The notes under the pieces: generated by a model | The model's database searches: none | The model's input: the letters and a program-made list of their open reading frames with translations, nothing else | Told to the model about the DNA's origin: nothing | Source of the DNA: Arthrobacter sp. MSA 4-2 | GTDB taxonomy: Bacteria > Actinomycetota > Actinomycetes > Actinomycetales > Micrococcaceae | NCBI RefSeq assembly: GCF_016405885.1 | Contig: NZ_JAEKGC010000004.1 | Span: 62,001 to 126,000 of the forward strand | Length of the DNA stretch: 64,000 nucleotides | Direction of reading: 5' to 3' | Position numbers and translations under genes: made by a program | Shown here: piece by piece, positions 1 to 8,561 of the stretch | Layout: every line of letters begins with the position of its first letter | Numbering within the stretch: the stretch's first letter is position 1

Positions 1-10
1 AGGACCTGTC

Positions 11-457
11 ATGGAATTCAAGCTCGAGGTAGTAGCCGTTCCCGTCACGGACGTGGACCGTGCGAAGGCCTTCTACGACTCGCTGGGCTGGCGCTTCGAC
101 GCCGACTTCACCGTTGACGAGGACCTCCGGGTCGTCCAGTTCACCCCTCCGGGCTCGGGTGCCTCGATCATGATCGGCAAGGGCATCACCGCCGGCGCCC
201 CCGGCTCGCTGCAGGGCCTGTACCTGATCGTCGATGACATCATCGCCGCACGCGAGGACATCGCCGCCCGCGGCATCGAGATCTCCGAGGTCTGGCACGA
301 CGCCAAGGGCATCTGGCACCACGAAGGGGAGAAGGACCGCGTCCCCGGGCCCGACCCCGAGCGCAACACCTACGCCTCCTACGCCTCCTTCACCGACCCC
401 GACGGCAACGGCTGGTTCCTCCAGGAAATCACCACCCGCCTGCCCGGCCGCATCTAA
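11..457 (+). CDS. VOC superfamily (glyoxalase-like) protein
   Basis: A 148-residue member of the vicinal oxygen chelate superfamily. It opens with the strand-helix pattern KLEVVAVPVTDVDRAKAFY and closes with FTDPDGNGWFLQE, a typical second-module signature. The length fits a single-chain VOC protein that would work as a dimer. The ATG follows AGGACC at 1-6, a usable ribosome binding site. A 16-bp hairpin just downstream suggests it is transcribed alone or ends its unit here. The family includes glyoxalases, dioxygenases and drug-binding proteins, and nothing visible fixes the substrate. Confidence 0.85.
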   Translation: MEFKLEVVAVPVTDVDRAKAFYDSLGWRFDADFTVDEDLRVVQFTPPGSGASIMIGKGITAGAPGSLQGLYLIVDDIIAAREDIAARGIEISEVWHDAKGIWHHEGEKDRVPGPDPERNTYASYASFTDPDGNGWFLQEITTRLPGRI

Positions 458-473
458 CTCCGGCCAATAGACC

Positions 474-509
474 CCGCCGCGGCGTCCGGATCACCGGACG
501 CCGCGGCGG
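474..509 (+). terminator. Strong GC-rich hairpin after the VOC gene
   Basis: A perfect 16-bp stem (474-489 with 494-509) with an ATCA loop lies 17 bases past the VOC stop. Only TT follows the stem, so it is a U-poor intrinsic terminator, as is common in high-GC actinobacteria. Confidence 0.65.
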
Positions 510-613
510 TTCCAATCCGCAGGACCGTGCCGGTGGAGCAATACCGGAACGTACAAGACATCCACCCAGAAGAGATTCAAGGCAGAACCGAAATTTTGAG
601 GGAAGACACGACG

Positions 614-2050
614 ATGGAAAAAACTGAGTACGACCTGATTGTTCTGGGCGGAGGTGCAGTTGGCGAGAATGTGGCCGACCGTGCCGTCCAGGGCGGATTG
701 ACCGCAGTGGTCGTTGAGGCCGAGCTGGTCGGAGGCGAGTGCTCGTATTGGGCGTGCATGCCCTCGAAGGCGCTGCTGCGCTCAGCCCAGGTGCTGCGCG
801 CGGCTCGGCACATGCCCGGCGTAGCGGAGGCGGTCACCGGCGAGCTGAACGTTGACGCAGTGCTGGCCCGCCGGAATGCCTTCACCAGCAACTGGGACGA
901 CGCCGGCCAGGTGGGCTGGCTCGAAGGCGCCGGAATCGACCTGGTGCGCGGCCACGGACGGATCAGTGGCACCAAGGAGGTCACCGTGACCGCCGCTGAC
1001 GGTACCGTCACCGTGCTCACCGCACGCCACGCGGTGGCCGTAACCACCGGCTCCGATGCCGTGATTCCCCCCATCGAAGGCCTGGTAGAGGCCCGCCCGT
1101 GGACGTCCCGGGAGGCAACCAGCATCAAGTCCGTGCCCGAAAGCCTTGCCATCATCGGCGGCGGGGTCGTGGCAACGGAGATGGCCACCGCCTTCGCCGG
1201 CTTTGGCACGAAGGTCACCCTAATCGCCCGCAGCGGCCTTCTCACCGAGATGGAGCCCTTCGCGGGTGAAATGGTCGGCGCATCCCTGCGCGAGCTGGGT
1301 GCCACCGTGCTCACCGATACCAAGACCACGAAGGTCACGCGGGACGGGGATACCGTCACCATTGAAACTGCCGACGGCGGCACGATCACCGCCGGAGAGG
1401 TCATTGTCGCAACCGGGCGCAGCCCGCGCAGCACCGACATCGGTCTGGAGACCGTGGGACTCACTGCCGGTGCCTGGCTGGCAACGGATGACACGATGCA
1501 GGTGCCCGGCTATGACTGGCTCTACGCTGCCGGCGATGTGACCGGGCGGGTGCTGCTGACCCACCAGGGCAAGTACCAGGCGCGCGCGGCAGGTGACGTG
1601 ATTGCGGCCCGGGCCACCGGCGCCGTGGTCTCGGACGGCCCGTGGGGCACGCATGTGGCCACCGCTGATCACGAGGCGGTTCCGCAGGTGACCTTCACCG
1701 ACCCCGAGGTGGCGTCGGTGGGACTGACCGCCGCGGCCGCACGCCGCGCCGGTTATGAGATCCGGGTTGTGGATTACGAGCTCGGCTGGACTGCCGGCGC
1801 CTCGGTCCACGCCGATGGGTACACCGGCAAGGCCCGCATGATCGTCGACGAGAAGCGCAAGGTCGTCCTTGGGGTGACCTTCGTGGGACCCGACGTGGCG
1901 GAGCTGGTCCAGGCCGCGACCATGATCATCGTCGGCGAGGTCCCCCTTGACCGTCTCTGGCACGCTGTGCCGGCGTACCCGACGATCAGTGAGATCTGGC
2001 TGCGCCTGCTCGAGACCTACGGCCGCCCCCAGCCGGTCTCGGCCAAGTAA
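614..2050 (+). CDS. FAD-dependent pyridine nucleotide-disulfide oxidoreductase (Lpd/MerA-like)
   Basis: A 478-residue flavoprotein of the dihydrolipoamide dehydrogenase / mercuric reductase / glutathione reductase family. The FAD dinucleotide fold GGGAVGEN is at residues 12-19 and the redox-active pair C43-x4-C48 sits in [13 protein letters not shown]. The NAD(P) fold [11 protein letters not shown] is at about 179-189, AAGDVTG at 305-311, and a dimerisation domain follows. The usual active-site His of the C-terminal HPT motif is replaced by Tyr (AYPTISE), and no C-terminal Cys pair is present, so a true mercuric reductase or lipoamide dehydrogenase is unlikely. I chose the ATG at 614 because the homologous region begins there; the frame is open upstream to 527. 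The substrate is unknown. Confidence 0.85.
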   Translation: MEKTEYDLIVLGGGAVGENVADRAVQGGLTAVVVEAELVGGECSYWACMPSKALLRSAQVLRAARHMPGVAEAVTGELNVDAVLARRNAFTSNWDDAGQVGWLEGAGIDLVRGHGRISGTKEVTVTAADGTVTVLTARHAVAVTTGSDAVIPPIEGLVEARPWTSREATSIKSVPESLAIIGGGVVATEMATAFAGFGTKVTLIARSGLLTEMEPFAGEMVGASLRELGATVLTDTKTTKVTRDGDTVTIETADGGTITAGEVIVATGRSPRSTDIGLETVGLTAGAWLATDDTMQVPGYDWLYAAGDVTGRVLLTHQGKYQARAAGDVIAARATGAVVSDGPWGTHVATADHEAVPQVTFTDPEVASVGLTAAAARRAGYEIRVVDYELGWTAGASVHADGYTGKARMIVDEKRKVVLGVTFVGPDVAELVQAATMIIVGEVPLDRLWHAVPAYPTISEIWLRLLETYGRPQPVSAK

Positions 2051-2121
2051 CCGGCCCCGCCGGCTACCGCAGCTCCGCCAGGGGCGGCCCCCGTCCGGGC
2101 CGCCCCTGGCGGTACACGCAC

Positions 2122-2220
2122 ACCGACCGCCCGCACAGGGCGAACTACCGACCGCCCGCACAGGGCGAACTACCGACCGCCCGCTGAGGGCCAACCACCA
2201 CCCGCCCGTATCAGGGCACC
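2122..2220. repeat. 25-bp tandem repeat, about four copies
   Basis: Two identical 25-bp units (2122-2146 and 2147-2171) are followed by a third diverged copy (2172-2196) and a degenerate fourth (2197-2220). The unit core is ACCGACCGCCCGCACAGGG. It lies between the oxidoreductase stop and the DUF3040 start, outside any supported gene. The copy number probably varies between strains. Confidence 0.85.
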
Positions 2221-2259
2221 CCACCCCGGCACCTGCGCCGGACAGTCAAGGAGATCCCG

Positions 2260-2568
2260 ATGGCGCTTTCGGACCGCGAGCAGCAACTGTTCGACCAGCT
2301 GGAACAACAGCTGCGAGACGATGACCCCCGGCTCGCCGCCGCGCTCGCTCCGGCCGCGGCTCCCACCGTGTCCACCCGCCGCATCGTCCTGGGCGTGCTC
2401 ATTGACGTCGCAGGGTTCCTCCTGGTCTTCATTGGCGTGATGCTTTCGGGCCTCGCGGCCAGCATCTCTGTCGGTGTCTTCGGCTTCGCCGTCATGGTCT
2501 TAGGCATGTATGTTGCGCTGAGCGCGGCGGAACCACGGCCAAGCGGCCGCCAGTGGCTGCTTGACTGA
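2260..2568 (+). CDS. DUF3040 domain membrane protein
   Basis: A 102-residue protein opening with LSDREQQLFDQLEQQL and DDPRLAAAL, the hallmark of the actinobacterial DUF3040 family. Two hydrophobic helices follow, at about 43-64 and 67-86, so a short cytoplasmic N-terminus precedes a two-pass hairpin in the membrane. The ATG is preceded by AAGGAGAT, a strong ribosome binding site. The function of the family is unknown. A perfect hairpin follows the stop, and the next gene is convergent. Confidence 0.85.
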   Translation: MALSDREQQLFDQLEQQLRDDDPRLAAALAPAAAPTVSTRRIVLGVLIDVAGFLLVFIGVMLSGLAASISVGVFGFAVMVLGMYVALSAAEPRPSGRQWLLD

Positions 2569-2574
2569 ATTCCA

Positions 2575-2597
2575 CCGGCCTGCGGGCCGCAGGCCGG
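2575..2597. terminator. Hairpin between convergent DUF3040 and nitronate monooxygenase genes
   Basis: An 11-bp perfect inverted repeat with a one-base centre (2575-2585, 2587-2597). A second 12-bp hairpin (2602-2613 and 2617-2628, TCA loop) directly abuts it and overlaps the stop codon of the convergent gene. Together they probably end transcription from both sides. Neither has a long U tract. Confidence 0.55.
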
Positions 2598-2609
2598 CGC
2601 CGGACCGGC

Positions 2610-3647
2610 TCAGTCACTGAGCCGGTCCAGGATCGACGCCGCGGAGCCGGCAACACAGCGGTTGAAGCCGGTGCCGGCCCACAGGTTGATGCGGTGGGGG
2701 TCGTTCGCCGCCGCCGCGGCCGCCCGCAGCGGACTCGTCAGGTGATGGATCTCGGGATAGCCGAAGGGCGCCACCGGGTCGTACCGCTTCATGAAGTCGT
2801 TGGAAAGGCCCCGGGCATACCGGCCCGAGAAGGCCTTTGTCACCGCGGTGGCTGGAAACGCGGGTGAGGCCAGCGCCGCCCGGTGCGCCGCCCGCGTTCC
2901 CGCTTCCTCGGCCCGCAGGAAGGCGGTGCCGGCCTGCACGGCCACGGCACCCCGGAACAGGGCCTCCTGAACATCGGCCCGGGTGGCGATGCCGCCCGCG
3001 GCGATCAGGGGGATTCCCATTCCGGCCAGGTCCTCCAGGAGCGCGTACAGGGGCGTTGGGTTGCCCGGTGCCGTGGCATCGAAGGTCCCGCGGTGGCCGC
3101 CGGCTTCGGGCCCCTGAACGGAAAGGGAATCCGCCCCTGCCGCGGCGGCCTTCTCCGCTTCGGGCCGTGAGGTGACGGTGACAGTCACGGCCACCCCGCG
3201 GTCCTGGAGCGCTCTGATGATGCCGGGCTCCGGTACGTCGAAGGTGAAGGACGCGACGGCCGGGGCGAGCTCGAGGAGGACGCTGATCTTGTTCTTCCAG
3301 TCGTCGTCGTCGTATCTCGGCTCACCCGCGTCCACCCCGAGGTGCTCCGCTTCGGGGGCGAGGATCCGCGCGTACTCGGCCAGCTGGTCGGGACGGGCGA
3401 CCGAGGGCTGGGGGACGAAGAGATTGACGCCGAACGGGGCGTCGGTCACGTCCCTCACCGCGGCGATCTCGGCGCGCAGTGCACCGGCCGTCTTGTAACC
3501 CGCGGCGAGGAATCCAAGTCCGCCGGCCCCGCTCACCGCGGCGGCCAGCCGCGGCGTGGACGGGCCGCCGGCCATGGGGGCCTGGATCACCGGCCGGGGA
3601 ATGTGCGTGATAGCAAAACGGTTAGCTCTATTCGTGGAGGCGTTCAC
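2610..3647 (-). CDS. Nitronate monooxygenase (2-nitropropane dioxygenase family)
   Basis: A flavin-dependent TIM-barrel enzyme of the nitronate monooxygenase family, which oxidises nitroalkane-derived nitronates such as propionate 3-nitronate using FMN and O2. Visible motifs are PVIQAPMAGG near the N-terminus, VSGAGGLGFLAAGY, DSLSVQGPEAGGHRGT in the middle (the GGH flavin-site motif), and PLIAAGGIATRADVQEAL. I chose the GTG at 3647 because AAAGGGG lies just upstream and the family usually starts shortly before the first barrel strand; this gives 345 residues, a normal length. It is transcribed divergently from the MFS gene. Confidence 0.85.
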   Translation of the reverse strand: MNASTNRANRFAITHIPRPVIQAPMAGGPSTPRLAAAVSGAGGLGFLAAGYKTAGALRAEIAAVRDVTDAPFGVNLFVPQPSVARPDQLAEYARILAPEAEHLGVDAGEPRYDDDDWKNKISVLLELAPAVASFTFDVPEPGIIRALQDRGVAVTVTVTSRPEAEKAAAAGADSLSVQGPEAGGHRGTFDATAPGNPTPLYALLEDLAGMGIPLIAAGGIATRADVQEALFRGAVAVQAGTAFLRAEEAGTRAAHRAALASPAFPATAVTKAFSGRYARGLSNDFMKRYDPVAPFGYPEIHHLTSPLRAAAAAANDPHRINLWAGTGFNRCVAGSAASILDRLSD

Positions 3648-3856
3648 AGTGCCGGCCCCTTTCGTGCGGAAGTGCGGTGGTTGGACGGCGGAGCACGCGG
3701 ATGCGGACACTCCGGATCGCTTCCAGTAATTCACATTTCGTCAAAGTCGACCGCACGTCCAGCATTTCAGGCCGGAGCCCGTCGACGACGAGCTGCACGG
3801 TCAGGGTGCGGCGGCCAACATCACCTCGCGGTCAGCCGCGCCACCAGGAGACTCAT

Positions 3857-5095
3857 TTGTCCACCACCCAGTCATCCTTCGACAGCCCAGCACCTGCTGC
3901 TCGTTCCCGCTTCACCCTTCCCGCCCCCGTAGCCTTCGTGGGAAGCGCGATCGCCTTCACCAGTCTCTACCTCGCGGCGGGGGCACCGACACCCCTGCTG
4001 CCGCTCTACCAGGAGCAATGGGACTTCCCGGCGGTCATCCTGACTGTGGCGTTCGCGGCCTATGCCGGGGGTTTCCTCGCGGCCCTCCTGACCGTCGGCT
4101 CCCTCTCCGACCACATCGGCCGCCGGCCTGTGCTCATCGGCGCCCTCCTGGTGCAGCTCGTCTCCACCATTCTGTTCGTTCTCGCCCCCGACGCCGGCTG
4201 GGTGATCGCAGCGCGTGTTGTCCAGGGCATCGCCACGGGCGCGGCGACGAGCGCGTTCTCGGCCTCGCTCGCCGAACTCGCCCCGGCGAACCGCAAGAAG
4301 CTCGGCGCCATCCTCGGCAGCGTCGGCGTGACCGGCGGCCTCGCCCTGGGCGCACTGCTCGCCGGGTTCGCCATCGAATTCACCTCATCCCCGAACGGCC
4401 TGATCTTCACGATCCTCGCTGTCATCGCGGTCCTGGGCATCGTCGTCGTCGCCCTGACGCCCGAGAGTGCAACCCGCCGCCCGGGAGCGTGGCGCTCCCT
4501 GACCCCGCGCGTGGCCGTCGCGTCCGCTGCCCGCAGGGAATTCGCAGCCGCCGCCCCCGTCATCGCCGCGACCTGGATGCTCGCCGGGCTTTCCCTCGGC
4601 CTCGCACCGACCCTCGTGCGCAACGTCTTCGAGGTTGACAGCGCCCTGCTCAACGGCCTGGTCGGCTTCCTGGCTGCGGGCACCTCGGCGGTCGCCGGCA
4701 TCGTGTTCTCGCGCCTGGCTCCGCGCGCCGGAATGAAGCTCGGGATCTACGCCGCGGCCGCCGGCGCTACCGGCATCGTGTCGGGCGTGCTCATCGGAAG
4801 CCTCGCCCTGATGGTCGCCAGCCTCGTGATCTCGGGGGTCGGTTTCGGCAGCGCCTTCTCGGCGTCGCTGCGCCTCATCATGCCGCTGGCCGACCCGCAG
4901 CACCGAGCGGGAACCATTGCCTCCGTCCTGGTCATCGCGTACCTCGCCTTCGGCCTGCCGGTCGTCCTGGTCGGCCTGCTGGCAGCGCCTCTAGGCCTGC
5001 CGACGACGGTTGTCGGATACGGAGCCGTGATCCTGCTCCTCGGGCTGATCGGCCTGATCGCACAGTTCCGCGTCGGCCGCATCGTCCGGGCCTGA
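3857..5095 (+). CDS. MFS transporter
   Basis: A major facilitator superfamily permease of about 412 residues with roughly 12 hydrophobic segments. The signature between helices 2 and 3 reads GSLSDHIGRRPVLIGALL (GxLaDrxGrkxxl type), near residues 75-92. That fits a proton-coupled drug or metabolite exporter of the DHA1 type. The TTG at 3857 is preferred because AGGAG at 3846-3850 is spaced six bases before it; the frame is open further upstream but with sequence unlike the family. The 209-bp gap to the divergent nitronate monooxygenase gene must hold both promoters. The substrate cannot be read from the sequence. Confidence 0.85.
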   Translation: MSTTQSSFDSPAPAARSRFTLPAPVAFVGSAIAFTSLYLAAGAPTPLLPLYQEQWDFPAVILTVAFAAYAGGFLAALLTVGSLSDHIGRRPVLIGALLVQLVSTILFVLAPDAGWVIAARVVQGIATGAATSAFSASLAELAPANRKKLGAILGSVGVTGGLALGALLAGFAIEFTSSPNGLIFTILAVIAVLGIVVVALTPESATRRPGAWRSLTPRVAVASAARREFAAAAPVIAATWMLAGLSLGLAPTLVRNVFEVDSALLNGLVGFLAAGTSAVAGIVFSRLAPRAGMKLGIYAAAAGATGIVSGVLIGSLALMVASLVISGVGFGSAFSASLRLIMPLADPQHRAGTIASVLVIAYLAFGLPVVLVGLLAAPLGLPTTVVGYGAVILLLGLIGLIAQFRVGRIVRA

Positions 5096-5193
5096 CCTCC
5101 GCCCACCCTGAATGTGCCGGGCGTTGCATCTGCCGGGCGCACCATAGGGCGGGGCGGGCGGCGGCATTGCACGCGGACCTTCGGGCCGGCGCC

Positions 5194-6243
5194 CTACCCG
5201 AAGGTGAAGCAGTACACCCCGGCTCCCGGGTCGAGGAACTCGATCTCGGCGGTGCCCTCGATCCCGGGACCGCTGCGCCGAAGGAGCTGGTACAGGCCGG
5301 GACCGGTGATCGTGCCGTAGCCGGCCTCATCGATGTCGAGGCCGGAATCGGCGCCGGGTTCCCGGCCGTCCAACAGGACCCGCAGCCGCACGGCCGACCC
5401 CGGTGCGGCCGGAGCCGCAACCAGATGGAGGTCGCGGGCGTGGAAGCGGCAGAGCAGACGCCCTCCCGGCGCGTCGGACACCGTCGCCTCAGCGCCGGCC
5501 GTCCAGCTGCCAACCAGGCCCCACTGCCCGCGCCGCAGCCGTGAAGGCGCGGAATAGGCGTGCAGGCGGTCGGCCGCCAGGCCGCCCGGGGACGCGAACC
5601 CGGAGGTCCGCTGATATCCGAGGTAGGTTTCAGCTGACCGGAGGGTGTTCCAGTCCGCGGCGGCTTCAATTCCCGCGCCGGTGACCGGGCCCACCGCCGG
5701 ACCGGGATCGGCGGCCCCCGCCTCGGCCAGCAGCCGCCGGAGCGCCGCCTCGGTTTCCTCGTAGTCGCCCTCACCGAAGCTGGTATGGCGGAGGCGGCCG
5801 CGCGCGTCCACGAGATACACCGCCGGCCAGTAATGGTTGTCGAAGGAGCGCCAGACCCGGAACGAGCTGTCGACAGCGACCGGGTAGCCGATGGAGAGGG
5901 CCTCCAGAGTGGGCCGGACATTCCCGACGTCGTGCTCAAAGGAAAATTCGGGTGAATGCACCCCGATCACCACCAGGCCGTGGCGCCGGTAGGCCTCCTC
6001 CCAGGCGCGCACGTACGGCAGGGCCCGGAGCCAGTTGATGCACGTGTAGGTCCAGAAGTTGACCAGGACCACCCGGCCGCGGAGGGCAGCTCCGGTCAAT
6101 GGAGGCGAGTTGAGCCATTCCGTGGCACCGGCGAAGGAAAACGGTTCCTCCTCCGGCAGCCGGCCCCCGGGCTCGACAGCCGGGCTTTCGGCCGGGCCGA
6201 CGTCGTTTGACAGGTTTTTCGGGAAGTCGTCTTCGGAAGTCAT
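5194..6243 (-). CDS. Thioredoxin-like (DipZ C-terminal/redoxin type) protein with CxxW active site
   Basis: A 349-residue protein with a redoxin fold at about 55-170 (VVLVNFWTYTCINWLRALPY, then GLVVIGVHSPEFSFEHD). The C-terminal half is a beta-rich domain as found after the thioredoxin domain of DipZ-like proteins. The active-site motif is C68-I-N-W71, so the second (resolving) cysteine is absent and classical dithiol exchange is unlikely. No signal peptide or membrane segment is visible, so it appears cytoplasmic. GAAGGAAC precedes the ATG. The natural substrate is unknown. Confidence 0.75.
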   Translation of the reverse strand: MTSEDDFPKNLSNDVGPAESPAVEPGGRLPEEEPFSFAGATEWLNSPPLTGAALRGRVVLVNFWTYTCINWLRALPYVRAWEEAYRRHGLVVIGVHSPEFSFEHDVGNVRPTLEALSIGYPVAVDSSFRVWRSFDNHYWPAVYLVDARGRLRHTSFGEGDYEETEAALRRLLAEAGAADPGPAVGPVTGAGIEAAADWNTLRSAETYLGYQRTSGFASPGGLAADRLHAYSAPSRLRRGQWGLVGSWTAGAEATVSDAPGGRLLCRFHARDLHLVAAPAAPGSAVRLRVLLDGREPGADSGLDIDEAGYGTITGPGLYQLLRRSGPGIEGTAEIEFLDPGAGVYCFTFG

Positions 6244-6604
6244 GATGGAGTTCCTTCGCTCGGTGCGGGCCCCGGTGGACCATTATGGGCACTCCGGACC
6301 ATTTACCGCACCCGTTTCAGCACCCGGTTCAACCCCCGTTCAGCCCCCGCCCCCATCGCGCCCCCACCCCGGCCGCCGCGCCGGGCCCGCCCGCCCCGCG
6401 TTGCGCGGGGGGACCGCAACCGGGGAAGGTGGAGGGGACACTTTCGATCGGAACAGTATGGGTCGGAGCAGTGGGGGCGTAAACAGCGTGGATCGTAACA
6501 GTGTGGGTCGGAACAGGAGAGAGCGGCATGGATCGTAACAGTGGGTGCACCGGAGCGGTGACGGACGGGGTCATGACAGACCGCTCAACGGACGGAGGTC
6601 TGCT
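6244..6604. other. 361-bp intergenic region upstream of the antiporter gene
   Basis: Lies between the divergent starts of the thioredoxin-like gene (6243) and the antiporter gene (6605). 6300-6430 is C-rich and shows no gene. 6446-6545 is a 15-bp degenerate repeat, listed separately. Both promoters must lie here, but I could not point to a clear -35/-10 pair. Confidence 0.6.
6446..6545. repeat. Degenerate 15-bp tandem repeat, about seven units
   Basis: Successive units have the consensus GRTCGKAACAGTGTG: 6446-6460, 6461-6475, 6476-6490, 6491-6505 and 6506-6520, with a closing copy at 6531-6545 after a 10-base interruption. The CGNAACAG core is clearest at 6449, 6494, 6509 and 6534. It sits 60-160 bases before the antiporter start. 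It could be a binding-site array, or a slippage product with no role. Confidence 0.75.
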
Positions 6605-7720
6605 GTGCCTTCGCTGATCGGACGCCTGCGCTCCTCCTGGACCGTCGCCGTGCCGGCGGTCGCATTGCTCATGCTCGTCTTGACCTGGCAGCGGAACTTG
6701 GGGGCGCTGGCCGTGACAGTGGTCGCCGTCGTCCTGGTGGGTGCCATCCTGGCCGCGGTGCACCACGCCGAAGTGATTGCCCACCGGGTGGGGGAGCCCT
6801 TCGGATCGCTCGTCCTTGCCGTGGCGGTGACGGTGATCGAGGTGGCGCTGATCGTCACGCTCATGATCTCCGGCGGACCCGAGACCGCTTCCCTGGCGCG
6901 GGACACGGTCTTCGCCGCGGTGATGATCACCGCCAACGGGATTGTAGGTCTGTCGCTGCTCGTGGGCGCAGTGCGCTTCGGGACAGTTCGGTTCAATACC
7001 GAGGGGACGGGAGCCGCCCTTGCCGTGATTGCCATGCTCGCCACCATGACCCTGGTGCTGCCCAGCTTCACCTCCGCCCGCTCCGGGCCGGAATTCTCGC
7101 CGGCGCAGCTGGCCTTTGCCGGGGTCGCCTCCCTTGCCCTGTATGCCGCCTTCGTCTCAACTCAGACAGTGCGCCACCGCGACTTCTTCCTGCCGGTGCC
7201 CCCGCATCCCGGCAGGCGGACCGCGGCCCCCGATGACGCCGAGGAACACGCCGCGCCGCCCACCACCCGTGCCGCGCTCGTCAGCCTCGGACTGCTGGCT
7301 GTCGCCCTGATCGCCGTGGTTGGACTGGCAAAGGCCGTCTCGCCCACCATCGAGGCCGGGGTGAAGGCGGCGGGTATCCCCGAGTCCTTCGTCGGCGTGG
7401 TCATCGCGCTGCTGGTGCTCACCCCCGAGGGCCTCGCCGCCACCCGCGCGGCACTGCGGGACCGCATCCAGACCAGCCTCAACCTCGGCTACGGCTCGGC
7501 GATTGCGAGCATCGGCCTGACGATTCCCGCGATCGCCCTGTCCACGCTCTGGCTCGAGGGACCCCTCATCCTCGGTCTCGGGTCCACCCAGATCGTGCTG
7601 CTGACCCTGACGGTCGTCGTGAGCGTGCTCACGGTGGCGCCGGGGCGGGCGACCCGGCTCCAGGGAACGGTTCATCTCATCCTGTTGGCGGCGTTCATCT
7701 TCCTTGCCATCAATCCCTGA
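6605..7720 (+). CDS. ChaA-type Ca2+(Na+,K+)/H+ antiporter
   Basis: A 371-residue membrane antiporter of the CaCA superfamily, ChaA branch, expected to expel Ca2+ or Na+ and K+ in exchange for protons. The two pseudo-symmetric acidic repeats are visible as VAVTVIEVALIVTLMI in the first half and VIALLVLTPEGLAATRAAL in the second; their Glu residues form the ion site in this family. About 11 hydrophobic helices surround a short charged loop near the centre. The GTG at 6605 has GGAGG at 6594-6598, six bases away, which decides it over the earlier in-frame GTG at 6545. Confidence 0.85.
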   Translation: MPSLIGRLRSSWTVAVPAVALLMLVLTWQRNLGALAVTVVAVVLVGAILAAVHHAEVIAHRVGEPFGSLVLAVAVTVIEVALIVTLMISGGPETASLARDTVFAAVMITANGIVGLSLLVGAVRFGTVRFNTEGTGAALAVIAMLATMTLVLPSFTSARSGPEFSPAQLAFAGVASLALYAAFVSTQTVRHRDFFLPVPPHPGRRTAAPDDAEEHAAPPTTRAALVSLGLLAVALIAVVGLAKAVSPTIEAGVKAAGIPESFVGVVIALLVLTPEGLAATRAALRDRIQTSLNLGYGSAIASIGLTIPAIALSTLWLEGPLILGLGSTQIVLLTLTVVVSVLTVAPGRATRLQGTVHLILLAAFIFLAINP

Positions 7721-7739
7721 CCACCCCGGGAACGCACTG

Positions 7740-7754
7740 GTCCTTTAATAGGAC
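7740..7754. promoter_or_regulatory. Operator-like inverted repeat before the SDR gene
   Basis: GTCCT-TTAAT-AGGAC, perfect 5-bp arms around an AT-rich centre, 46 bases upstream of the SDR start. Dyads of this size often bind HxlR or TetR-type repressors, but no regulator gene is adjacent, so the role is a guess. Confidence 0.35.
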
Positions 7755-7799
7755 TGCATGATATTCTTTGAGGACTCATCCTCCCAGAAAAGGTTTTCC

Positions 7800-8525
7800 A
7801 TGCGCATTCAGGGCTCAACTGTTCTTGTCACCGGGGCCAACCGCGGCCTCGGCCGCCTCTTCGTCGAGGAACTCCTCGAGCGCGGAGCGGTGAAGGTCTA
7901 CGCGGCCTCCCGGTCCGGCATCGAGGTCAGCCAGCCCGGCGTCGTGCCCGTGGCCCTCGACATCACCGATCCCGCCGCCGTCGCCGCGGCCGCGGCCGCC
8001 GCGCAGGACGTCAACATCCTGATCAACAACGCAGGCATCCTCACCCCGACCAGCCTCCTCGAGGGCACCGCGGCCGCGGTGCGCCAGGAGATGGAAACCA
8101 ACTTCTTCGGCACCCTCGAGATGACGCGGGCGTTCGCGCCGATCATTGCCGCGAACGGCGGTGGGGCGATCCACAACGTGCTCTCCGTGCTGTCCTGGGC
8201 GCATTTCCCCGACGTCGGAGCGTACAGTGCCGCGAAGGCCGCCTCCTGGGCGATGACCAACGCCGCCCGGCAGGAGCTCGCCCCCCAGGGGATCGCCGTC
8301 TCCGCGCTGCACGTGGGCTGGATGGACACCGACATGGGCGCGCACATCCCGGCCGAGCAGAAATCCGACCCCGCCGAAGTGGTCTCCGCGGCCCTGGACG
8401 CCGTCGAGGACGGCGAGCCGGAGGTGCTCTTCGGCGAGCTGACCCACAATGTGCGTGAGGCGCTCGCCGGCGACCTCTCGCAGCTTTACCCCGACCTCAC
8501 CGTCCGGGAGCTCCAGGTCAGCTAG
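7800..8525 (+). CDS. SDR family oxidoreductase
   Basis: A 241-residue classical short-chain dehydrogenase/reductase. The cofactor loop TGANRGLG is at residues 11-18, followed by NNAG in the middle, a catalytic Ser in VLSVLSW, and the YSAAKAA motif carrying the Tyr and Lys of the active site. The fold is complete and the length normal. The ATG at 7800 puts the Rossmann strand at the usual distance; an earlier ATG at 7758 would add 14 residues of unlike sequence. It sits alone on the plus strand and ends at a strong bidirectional terminator. The alcohol or ketone substrate is unknown. Confidence 0.85.
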   Translation: MRIQGSTVLVTGANRGLGRLFVEELLERGAVKVYAASRSGIEVSQPGVVPVALDITDPAAVAAAAAAAQDVNILINNAGILTPTSLLEGTAAAVRQEMETNFFGTLEMTRAFAPIIAANGGGAIHNVLSVLSWAHFPDVGAYSAAKAASWAMTNAARQELAPQGIAVSALHVGWMDTDMGAHIPAEQKSDPAEVVSAALDAVEDGEPEVLFGELTHNVREALAGDLSQLYPDLTVRELQVS

Positions 8526-8561
8526 CTGGCCGCTCCGTCCCGAACGAACCTTCCTCTGACC

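Noticed and set aside
3677-3856. 60-residue N-terminal extension of the MFS transporter
   Set aside because: The sequence is Ser/Thr/Arg-rich with no homology; TTG 3857 has a well-placed AGGAG.
6059-6538. 159-codon frame covering the 15-bp repeats
   Set aside because: It overlaps the thioredoxin-like gene start on the opposite strand and the non-repeat part is Pro/Arg-rich noise; no start signal.
6446-6545. CRISPR array
   Set aside because: The units are contiguous 15-mers with no spacers and no cas genes nearby.
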